DNA of 64,000 nt from Pisolithus tinctorius (Eukaryota > Basidiomycota > Agaricomycetes > Boletales > Pisolithaceae), in NCBI GenBank assembly GCA_024663395.1, contig JANFAH010000009.1, forward strand, positions 372,001 to 436,000. The letters are read 5' to 3'. The position numbers and the translations under genes are program-made. This document shows positions 56,264-64,000 of this stretch, one piece after another; position 1 is the first letter of the stretch, and each line of letters starts with the position of its first letter. The notes below the pieces were generated by a model, which was given only the letters and a program-made list of their open reading frames with translations, searched no databases and was not told where the DNA came from.

Positions 56264-57596
56264 ATGTCATCGAACATGATGGCCACCCCGGGCTATACCT
56301 CCACCCTTCCAGGCACCCAGGTCACCTCTGGATCGGAGACCTCCTATCTCTATCCTTATCATCCTCCAGCTGTCGCAAAGTCCTTGATCAAATTAGCCCA
56401 AGCTTTAGTAAACCCCCGTGGAAAGGGCATCTACGCTACGGATGAGACCATCGATAGCATCGAATCAAGGCTCGCTTCCGCAGAAGGTATCGTAGGCAAA
56501 CTGTACACCGACGCTGAGAAGAGAGAGCGTAGAAGACGTTTTAGACAGTGCCTTTACGAATCCCTTCCAACTGGTGAGCTGTCCTCATTTTCTTGGCTCT
56601 GTTATGCCACTGATGTACACCTATTTCGTCAGATTATATCTCGGGCGTTATTCTATACCACGAAACCCTCTTGGACTTCCAGATGGGTCCAGTCTTATCA
56701 AATCGAGGCATCATCCCAGGTGTGCGTGCAGACACTAATGCACATCCGCTTCCGATTTCACCCTCCGAACCTGCGACACAAGGCCTCGATGATCTATTGC
56801 CACGTCTCCAAGCAGCCGCTCGCGCCTGGTGCTCGCTTCAGTAAATGGCGAGCTCCTATCCTCTGCAATTCATCTACCCTTCCGACGCAAGCAGCAGCTA
56901 GAAGTTCAGGCAGAGAGTCTCGCTCGATTCGCCGCTATCAGCCAGCAAGCTGGGCTAGTTCCTATTGTAGAGCCAGATGTCGATTTTGCGGAAGATGCCA
57001 GTCTTAAACCGCAGTGTTGAAGTCCACTGTCAAGATTATCAGCATGATCTATGCCCGATGCGCTGCATACGGCGTCCTTCTCGAAGGTATGTTTCAAGCA
57101 AGTAAGCTCTCAAGAGATCGACTTTCCGTCGGCCCCTAGGCTCCTTAATTAAACCATCAGTTCCCCCAACCGGGTTTGAAGCACCCCTCTCGGGCGAACA
57201 CCTCTGTTGAGACTATTGGCCTTGCTGCAGCTACCGTCCTTGCGCGTTCCCTTCCCGTCGCCGTCGCAGGTGTCGTTTTCTTATCTGGTAAGTGCACACC
57301 TTTAGTTCTTCAAGCAGCCAGAAAACAAACAAGGGTAACTCACCGCACTTTTGCCAGGGGGTCTTTCGGATTCCGACTCGGTACAGTACCTCAACGCCGT
57401 AAATACTATCGTGAATGGTGCACCTTCTGAGTCACCCCTGTGTTTGTCCCGCCTACCCAACCTATCTTTCTCGTTCGGTCGTGGGCTGCAGGGTAGCGCG
57501 ATGCAGAAGTGGGTCAAAGGAAATGAGGCTGGAGCCAAGGCTGCGTTCGAGGAAAGAGCCAAAGCATGCTTTTTAGCTGCTAGGGGAGAGTTGTGA
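56264..57596 (+). CDS. Fructose-bisphosphate aldolase, class I
   Basis: Class I (Schiff-base) aldolases split fructose 1,6-bisphosphate in glycolysis; ascomycete yeasts use the unrelated class II enzyme. The start is MSSNMMATPGYTSTLPGTQV. Family stretches in order: GKGIYATDETIDSIESRL (family GKGILAADES), DYISGVILYHETLLDFQMGP, GIIPGVRADTN, GARFSKWRAPI, ESLARFAAISQQAGLVPIVE, the Lys region SLIKPSVPPTGFEAP (Schiff-base Lys at about 57150), AAATVLARSLPVAVAGVVFL, SGGLSDSDSVQYLNAVNTIV, LSFSFGRGLQGSAMQKWV and a final FEERAKACFLAARGEL, with TGA at 57594-57596. Introns include 56580-56632 and one of about 60-70 bp each near 57088 and 57290. Three frame breaks (about 56827, about 56893, and a CCCC run at 57184-57187) interrupt it. 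Either the sequence has errors or the copy is damaged. Confidence 0.8.
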
Positions 57597-58022
57597 TCTC
57601 CAAACGACCCAGAGTTTGGTTTCGTTTTCGGACACTACCGTAATGACATTGAGGTGTGGATAACCATCAGTGCTAATGCATACCTCTGCGCACATCAATC
57701 TCTCTGAGGTCCAATCTGCTGCTCTTGATTGAAGACATGTCATGGGTTTGGCATTCTACTGGCCTACAAGGATGTCTACTTGGAATGTCCTTTAGTGGGT
57801 GAATACGTATTAGTTGCCGTCTGTTTCAAACTTCTCCGTCCATCGTACGCTAGGGAAAGTAAGCTGACATCAACTCTGCTATGGTTTAAAACACAGTTGT
57901 ATTGCCCGAGAGGCTGCATTACTTACGCCATTCGCAAATTGCCAACACATTGACTGGATCTGGATGTGGGAGGTAGCTACCCCAGTTGATCACTTCTGCA
58001 CCTAGTAAGCATCTCCTTCACG
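57597..58022. other. Intergenic region
   Basis: About 430 bp downstream of the aldolase. No gene or repeat is recognised. Confidence 0.35.
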
Positions 58023-58367
58023 ATTGTGAAGCTCATCCTAGTTCTCGCAGCTCCTGTTGTTGTTTTCCTACTGCTTTTGCGGATGGGCTTGTAGAGGTTA
58101 CGTGCCATCTATGATGAATCCAACATCCCACTTTATGTAACCGCGGACACGACACCCTCGGGGAACTCCAATTCTCCCCTCGTGTTTGGGATACCCCAGG
58201 TTTCACCTGGAATTCCACCGACTGCGGCACCTGTTGGGAGCTCTCGTATACTGATGCGACCCGGACTACTAGGGCAGCCATAGCCACTGCTGCTGATGGT
58301 GCGTAGTTGCCCAGGAGAACGGCGCTATTAAGAGCAATGCGACTCCCAGTCTTTGCGGGATGCGATG
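58023..58367 (+). pseudogene. Cerato-platanin relic
   Basis: The nucleotide sequence aligns with the intact cerato-platanin gene at 61516-61950. The match starts in the signal-peptide region (CTTTTGCGGA shared), continues through GAGGTTAC and CATCTATGATGA, then a long stretch encoding GHDTLGELQFSPRVW, FTWNSTDCGTCWELSYTDAT, and the last codons with SLCGM. Damage seen: the start codon position reads GTG, an in-frame TAG follows the signal region, about 40 bp covering the first conserved Cys are missing, and about 50 bp before the C-terminus are missing. The order and strand match the intact copy. It is a dead paralogue. Confidence 0.8.
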
Positions 58368-60376
58368 ACAAGTTATTTGATGCGCGGCTCGCCATAGCTT
58401 ATCGTGCTGGTTCTAGGGGTCTGTTCGGTAAGACCGTCGCTACTGCGTACTTGAGGTCGCATAAACAGTGCACAGGGACACAATGGACTTTTACATATTA
58501 CAGGTTTCAAGGTGGTAGCTTGTTTTGCGTTCAGAAAGGTCTCGAAATCGTGGAAGTGCAATTTTCATTAAGCGTCACCCGGCCCAAGGGCAACGCTGAT
58601 GGCTAACTGCTCTTCAGAAGAAAGGCGCAAAGGAACTAAGCTGCACTCCAACGGGCCGTCTTTCGTACTTGTAATCTGTCCGGCCCGTATTACAAACCTT
58701 CCTCGCCGGCAAACCTCCCAAGTGCACACACGCGCAATCTTTTAAGGTCCGTGGGCCGTAGGTAAATCCCGTCTTAACAGATATTCAGAAACTGTTTGGT
58801 GTACCTGTCAGCCAGTACGCATGATCCAAAGTAATGACTAAGATTGAATGAACACACATTTCACACATGGTTGCATCCCTCTTCGATTAGCCCCTTCAAT
58901 AGGCATCAGGCCATAACTTCAGCCGAGTGTCAAGATTAGGCTCACCTCTATGAGGATACAATACGTTTGCACCTTCCCATGCTAACATTAAATAGCTATA
59001 ACACAAACTAAGAAAACGTTCTCTGACCAGGGTTTTCACAAGCGACTTGCGAGGACCTTGTGAGTGTGGCAAAGCACAAACTCGATGACAGGTGTGGGCT
59101 CTCCAGCCGTGCCGATCGGCGGATCAGGAGGGAAAAAAACATCGCACAACACATCCAGTACCGCGAGCACGTTATTCCGCAGATCCCCTGAGTAATGAAA
59201 ATTCGTAGCTATTTAACCAGCTTCTTGCTACAGGCAACATCCTGATTTCAACGATGATGAAAGTACGATGTCAGTATAAATCAAAATGTATCTTCACTCA
59301 TCTAATTATAGTATGTAATTGGCCGGCGCCGTTGTGCGAGCATACACGGAGATCCAACATCTAGTTACCAAGGAAAGACGACCCGTTGCAATGGGAAGGA
59401 CCCTGAGGAGCTATCAGCGCACTTTTACTTCGCTAGCGAGAGAGTAAGCCCAATAATTTCCGCTTCATATCGGAGGGTAGATAGACGCCTAGAATCGTGG
59501 AAAGTATGGTTCTACGTAACTTGGTGGATCACGGCGAACACCAGAGTACGATCGATCATCGTAATAATGCTCCTCAAAGAATTGCTAATTTTACAAGATA
59601 GGTTAAGTAATTGAGACCCAAAGAGGTGCTGATGGCATATTCCGTACTGATTCGTATTGCGAAAGAGGCAGACAGAGGAAGATATGCTCGCTTGTCAACG
59701 TGTGGACCTGTTACGTGTCGTGTTGAAATCACTGTTAGATTCGGTATGAAAATGGCGCTGATGTATCGTAGGGCTTTCAGGGGCAAAACTTCCTGAAGTT
59801 TACTCATAAGCATAGCAACATTGGAGGCCATTGGAAACACTGCCCTTGAAGGGCGCTCACTCTGCATCACCGTTAGCGCTTGTGTCCCTCATGTTAGCAA
59901 TGTAACGCAAATTGGCTAGCTTGTCCACCCTTCTAGTAGGGTACGCCTTATTCCCTCATTTCCGAAAAGTATGGATGGGACCTGATACGCGAGGAAATGA
60001 TGCCCGCCGACAGTGAACCCGGAGTTTGGCTTTGAGGCGCCGCTATCGAAGGATCGTACTTCTGCGATAACCAAACATGTCAACTTTCAGATTGTACGGT
60101 GAGAAGGCTTCCTTTCATCTGATATTGCATCGTGGGCGTCAAGTCAGCCACTAGTGCGGCATCACAGGGATAGTCTACATACGACACAATGAGGTTCTCC
60201 GAATCGGACGTTGGTCGCTCTACATGATGATACCGATATCGCGTGCATCGCGAAGGTCAGATGGCGGCCTGCGTAGCCAAAAAAAGAAAAAAGAAAAGAA
60301 AAGAAACACTTCCAGAAGGTAACGACATGGGATGCATGATGGAGACGGAATTTGGTGGTTATTTTGATATTACTCT

Positions 60377-61020
60377 CTAACCACCCCAGATTTCTGCATG
60401 TTTCAAAAGTTGGCCAGCGTCCTCCGAGTCGGTGGTGCCACTTGAAGGGTTCGCAGAAATATCTTCGATCGACTTGTGGCGACTTTCCGTCAAGTTTGTT
60501 TGATACATGACCCAAGCACTGGCAAGCGCCTCACTTCCACGCCCTTTACACTTGTGAGGTATCGTTGGTATAGAAGACAAAGTATTTGCCCAACGGCATG
60601 TACCGGCACGTCTTCTCGCAGCTTCTCGCATTAGTTCCCTTCAGGTGCCGATAGGGTCCCCTTGAAGCCTGAGAGCAACCTGCGATGCTGACATCATTAA
60701 ACCAAATGTGAAATCGTCCGGGGGGTAGCGATGGGCGATGTGTCTTATATGGTCTGGAGTGGCGTGCTGCAGTGGGGCCGACTGGGAATGCAGTCTTGCA
60801 AGATCACAGACATTGAACAGCTTTCCGACCGGTGTGCCTACGTGGAGCTGTTTGTTTCGAAATGGCACTGTCTAGGGGAAGTGAGTTGATTGACCTCTGC
60901 CAAGGTTTTAGCACAGCAATGTCGGGTTCCCCTGACCGGCCCAAGCCTAACACACTGCTGGTACTCACGTGGAGTTGAATAAACAGCGGAATAGGACACG
61001 AGGTGTTTATTCGTTACCAA
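60377..61020 (-). CDS. Uncertain protein-coding region, unknown function
   Basis: Three open stretches in sequence on the minus strand look protein-like: MVTNKHLVSYSAVYSTPREY (from about 61017); LHVGTPVGKLFNVCDLARLH with APLQHATPDHIRHIAHRYPP and FTFGLMMSASQVALRLQGD (60641-60868); and SEALASAWVMYQTNLTESRH with SIEDISANPSSGTTDSEDAG, ending AEIWGG (60377-60631). Splice joints between them are not clear. I recognise no family. It could be a gene with introns, with frame errors, or a decayed one. Confidence 0.3.
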
Positions 61021-61435
61021 TGGCCCCTAACCCCGGTCGTCTAGTCCAGACAGACCGTATTGTCGATGGCAAGGACGACCTTTTTAATTCGGGGTGCTGT
61101 TCTGGCCTCCTTGACTCCTGGCCATTGCCGATACAACAACTGGATTATGCAAGTGCACGACGTGGTAAGTCCTCGTCCACTTGAAATCCAGCGGCGACGG
61201 CGACAAACTCTTGTCATTCAATGGCGATGCGAGATCAAGGCAAGCAAAGTCCTCGACAGCAGCGCCGCCCCCTAGTCACAATTCATGGCGATGCGAAGTC
61301 ATGCGTCGAGCCCATTTCTCCATAATAGGGCGTCTACCACCAGTCGCCGGGTCACGGGTTGACAGGCTCTCCCGCAAGCTCGCTCTTGACAGCTAAACGG
61401 TGTTCACGTCCCGTTGAGGGCTGTGGCCGTTGATG

Positions 61436-61442
61436 TATAAAG
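61436..61442 (+). promoter_or_regulatory. TATA box of the plus-strand cerato-platanin gene
   Basis: TATAAAG within TTGATGTATAAAGCG, about 75 bp before the start codon. The minus-strand paralogue has nearly the same core. Confidence 0.6.
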
Positions 61443-61515
61443 CGTTGGCTACGAAAGGTGTGTAGCTCCAATCACCACCGCACCTAGTGACAACATCCAC
61501 ACCTCTCTCACAAAT

Positions 61516-61950
61516 ATGAAGTTTACCTCAGTCATCGTCGTTCTTGCTGCTGTTGCCCTTCCCGCTTTTGCGGAGGGTTCTGTCGAGGTTACCTACAACA
61601 CCATCTATGATGATCCCAATACCCCACTCTCCATAACCGCCTGCTCAAATGGGGCTAATGGTCTTCAGACCAAAGGATACGACACGCTCGGGGAACTGCC
61701 CAGTTTCCCTTATGTCGGAGGTATCCCGGGTCTTACCTGGAATTCCCCGGATTGCGGTTCTTGTTGGCGGCTCTCATATACGGATGCGAGTGGGACTACC
61801 AGGACAATCACTGTCACTGGTGTCGATGGCGCGTGGTCCTTCAACCTTTCATTGGAGGCCATGAACGCATTAACTGGCGGGATCGCTCAGGAGAAGGGGA
61901 CCGTTACGGCCACTGCGACTCAGGTGTCTGCTAGCCTTTGCGGAATGTAG
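61516..61950 (+). CDS. Cerato-platanin family secreted protein (copy 1)
   Basis: Cerato-platanins are small secreted fungal proteins with a double-psi beta-barrel. They bind chitin oligomers, act on the cell wall in an expansin-like way, and can be recognised by plants. The ORF is a single exon of 144 codons. Residues 1-19 form a signal peptide (MKFTSVIVVLAAVALPAFA). The mature part has VEVTYNTIYDDPNTPLSITA, then the family motif CSNGANGL (Cys43), TWNSPDCGSCWRLSYT (Cys80, Cys83) and SLCGM at the end (Cys142), so all four conserved cysteines are present. It has a good TATA box 75 bp upstream. It is convergent with a second copy and lies downstream of a relic copy. It looks intact. Confidence 0.95.
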   Translation: MKFTSVIVVLAAVALPAFAEGSVEVTYNTIYDDPNTPLSITACSNGANGLQTKGYDTLGELPSFPYVGGIPGLTWNSPDCGSCWRLSYTDASGTTRTITVTGVDGAWSFNLSLEAMNALTGGIAQEKGTVTATATQVSASLCGM

Positions 61951-62560
61951 TAATTAACAGATGGTCTGTTCACACACGACTCGCAGAACTCAGACAACTA
62001 ACGTTCGTCCTGTTTCAATAGTGGGTCTGTTCAGCAGGATTATCGCCATCGTGTATTCTCGGACAATTGGAGTGGTAAATAATGTTAGGAATTCAATGGA
62101 CTGTTGCTGCGCAGTGTATTTGTTAGGGAGGCAGATAGCACTGGCTTGTTTTGTGTTTAGTTACTTACCGTAAACCTCGCAGTGGTGAAAAAGCAATCTT
62201 GACAAGTCAAGTGTCTCGAAGAATATCCGTTAGGTAACTCCGGCCTCGCCCCGGATGAAAGCAATAAGGGAGCGGCAGAAGCACACTCAAAGGAGCTAGA
62301 CTGAAACCCGACTGCCACGCTCACAATTAGCCCCTGACGTACACCAGGCAGCAAACTACCAAGCGGTCTGTCCATAGTCATTTCACTTTACATTCGCAAA
62401 GCAACTGCTACAATCCAGCACTCCAGAACTGTCGATAGGCTTGAATCAATATACACTTCACATGAAAGAAGAATCTTGGGTGGCGGCTAGAAAGAGCCCA
62501 GGAGTAGCCTCTAAACCGGGCATTAGTATTTGCAGGCACTTCAACTTCTCACCACTTACG

Positions 62561-63001
62561 CTAAAATCCACAGGCGCTGGCATCAAGCTGCGTTACGTTT
62601 GCTGTGACTTTTCCCGCTTCATAACCCGAGATGCCAGCTAGGTAGCTGAACGTCTGAGGGGAAAGGTCGAAAGTAGCTGCGGCGTCTATAGCAGTGACTA
62701 GCACGGTGTTGATACTCCCATTGGGAAACTGGTGCGCAAGCTCCCAGCAGGTTCCACATCGTGTAGAATTCCAGGTAAGGTTTGGAATGCCGGTAACATT
62801 AGGATAGTTCGGCAGGGACCCCAAGTCCGTGTATCCCTTAGTTATAAGCCCATTGGCTCCATTGGAACAGGCAACGGTGGAGAGGGAGGTATTGGAAAGC
62901 TCATAGTCGTCGCTATAAGTGACTAGGGCCGTCGTTTGAGCGGAAGTAGCCCGAGCGATGGCAAACACTACAAGTGCAGCAAAGACCGCAGTAAACTTCA
63001 T
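62561..63001 (-). CDS. Cerato-platanin family secreted protein (copy 2)
   Basis: A single-exon ORF of 146 codons. I start it at the ATG at 63001-62999 (MKFTAVFAALVVFAIARATS) rather than the in-frame ATG at 63070, because this gives a clean signal peptide like that of copy 1. The mature part has VTYSDDYELSNTSLSTVA, CSNGANGL, TWNSTRCGTCWELAH and a final DASACGF, so the four conserved cysteines are kept. Several N-glycosylation sites (NTS, NVT, NLT, NST, NGS) are visible. A TATA box lies 60 bp upstream. It is clearly diverged from copy 1 in the middle and end, so this is not a recent duplication. TAG is at 62561-62563. Confidence 0.95.
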   Translation of the reverse strand: MKFTAVFAALVVFAIARATSAQTTALVTYSDDYELSNTSLSTVACSNGANGLITKGYTDLGSLPNYPNVTGIPNLTWNSTRCGTCWELAHQFPNGSINTVLVTAIDAAATFDLSPQTFSYLAGISGYEAGKVTANVTQLDASACGF

Positions 63002-63060
63002 GTCTGAGGAGCGTTCCGCTGGAGGGAAATCGTTGAGTGAGGGTAGATAAGTCCCTGCGA

Positions 63061-63067
63061 ATTTATA
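63061..63067 (-). promoter_or_regulatory. TATA box of the minus-strand cerato-platanin gene
   Basis: On the minus strand this reads TATAAAT within CGATGTATAAATTCG, about 60 bp upstream of the start codon. The core GATGTATAAA is shared with copy 1. Confidence 0.6.
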
Positions 63068-63494
63068 CATCGTTAGACAGGATCAGGGAACGGTAACTAA
63101 AAACCCTCACCGGTGACTACATAACCTACAGCACATATGGGACAAATCAGATTACAAGCAGACGCAGGACTTAACTGTAATTGAAAGGTGGAAAAAAGCG
63201 ACCTCCAGTGGGAGTTGGACGGCACCATCCTATTATGGTGGACATCGGTCATCTACGTTGGATCGCAGCAGCACCTCTGTCCGCGGACATACACAGAGAA
63301 GGTGGACCAGACATTGAAGTAATGTTGGACGTGATGATACTTAGATAGCTTCGTATTCCACTTACGTGTAAAGAGAGAGACCCGGATAGAATATGAGTAC
63401 TGTTCAGACAGCACTACAGAGCAACGCAATAGTAGGGTTTAGGCGGTTGCACCCACCACAGGGGGCACAAGTAGCAGGTCAGTAGACTATTGTT

Positions 63495-63926
63495 TCACAC
63501 TATTTGATGGTTGATGAAAGGATAGGCCGTAGCGGTGCACACGAGTGTTGGTCCAGAAAAACTTGAAGTACCACCCAAAGTTATACCTTCAACAAGGGTT
63601 GTCGGGCTCACATTGGTGTCGACACAATCCATTGACGCCTCTCGTCCTATGATCAGCTTGTTCGTAGGCGAGTCAAAAAATGTTCTCTTACCGGGCCGAT
63701 GACAGGTCACCGGTTCACCGCCCACAGGTAACTTGCGACACGGGAACAAGTCGTCTGTTACCAGTGTGATCGCTGTAAAGACACTACTGCACCAGGTCAC
63801 CTGCACCTCAACAGGTCTGGCAGCCGTGCCTAGAGTCAGATAGACGATAGCGAGTATTCCACCACGAATATGTGAGCGGATGTCACTGAATGCGTAGACG
63901 GCCCCTTCAGTGAGTATGAGGTACAT
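63495..63926 (-). CDS. Possible small secreted Cys-containing protein
   Basis: An uninterrupted 143-codon ORF starts MYLILTEGAVYAFSDIRSHI. A hydrophobic stretch (GGILAIVYLTLGTAARPV) lies at residues 22-39, which would be a signal peptide only if translation starts later or an upstream exon is missing. Five cysteines follow. No family is recognised. The window ends 74 bp beyond it, so an upstream exon cannot be excluded. Confidence 0.3.
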   Translation of the reverse strand: MYLILTEGAVYAFSDIRSHIRGGILAIVYLTLGTAARPVEVQVTWCSSVFTAITLVTDDLFPCRKLPVGGEPVTCHRPGKRTFFDSPTNKLIIGREASMDCVDTNVSPTTLVEGITLGGTSSFSGPTLVCTATAYPFINHQIV

Positions 63927-64000
63927 GCCCTCAGCCTGCTCAAATGCATACCCAAGAGAGCGCGCGTAATTGTGAGAACGCCTTTGTAGAGCACCCGACG

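Larger units (their letters stand above)
58368..61515. other. Stretch of about 3.1 kb between cerato-platanin copies
   Basis: No recognised family. An uncertain minus-strand gene at 60377-61020 is listed separately. A poly-purine run (AAAAAAGAAAAAAGAAAAG type) lies at about 60280-60306. The last 80 bp carry the promoter of the intact cerato-platanin. Confidence 0.35.

Overview
The window looks like nuclear DNA of a mushroom-forming basidiomycete (Agaricomycete). The evidence is compact genes broken by many introns of about 50-70 bp with GT...AG ends, strong basidiomycete-type orthologues on both strands, secreted cerato-platanin proteins, and a large block of LTR retrotransposons. I cannot name the species.

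Layout. Bases 1-17,870 are a nest of LTR retrotransposons in almost CpG-free DNA. An outer element (620-17,364, plus strand) holds a solo LTR of a second family (948-1,762), a reversed solo LTR of its own family (3,909-11,584) that is itself split by a complete reversed element (4,342-11,109), and another reversed solo LTR of the second family (12,150-13,306). Boundaries are set by TG...CA ends and 5-bp target duplications (GTATC/GTGTC, GACTC, GTTTT, GGTTA, ACTTC). CpG sites in these repeats have decayed to TpG or CpA.

From 17.9 kb the sequence is ordinary gene space: an SPX-EXS phosphate exporter (SYG1/XPR1 type), a Cys-rich orphan ORF, deoxyhypusine hydroxylase and the ribosome assembly factor MRT4 (divergent, 81 bp apart), a secreted S9-family dipeptidyl peptidase, a nuclear coiled-coil protein, a small hydrophilic protein, ERV46, VPS45, a small unknown protein, a GSKIP-domain protein, an OGFr-domain protein, an ECL1-type zinc-binding protein, FKBP12, an H15 winged-helix protein, a small mitochondrial membrane protein and a class I fructose-bisphosphate aldolase. 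The last 6 kb hold a cerato-platanin family: one relic and two intact convergent genes.

The genes do not form a single pathway. Loose themes are translation and ribosome biogenesis (DOHH, MRT4), membrane trafficking (ERV46, VPS45) and secreted proteins (S9 peptidase, cerato-platanins). Long stretches at 39.3-43.3, 44.9-51.5, 52.1-53.7 and 58.4-61.5 kb hold no gene I can recognise.

Many conserved genes are interrupted by single-base frame breaks, mostly in or next to short homopolymers, which suggests residual indel errors in the assembly rather than real pseudogenes. Exon ends were read by eye from splice motifs and homology and should be taken as approximate unless stated.
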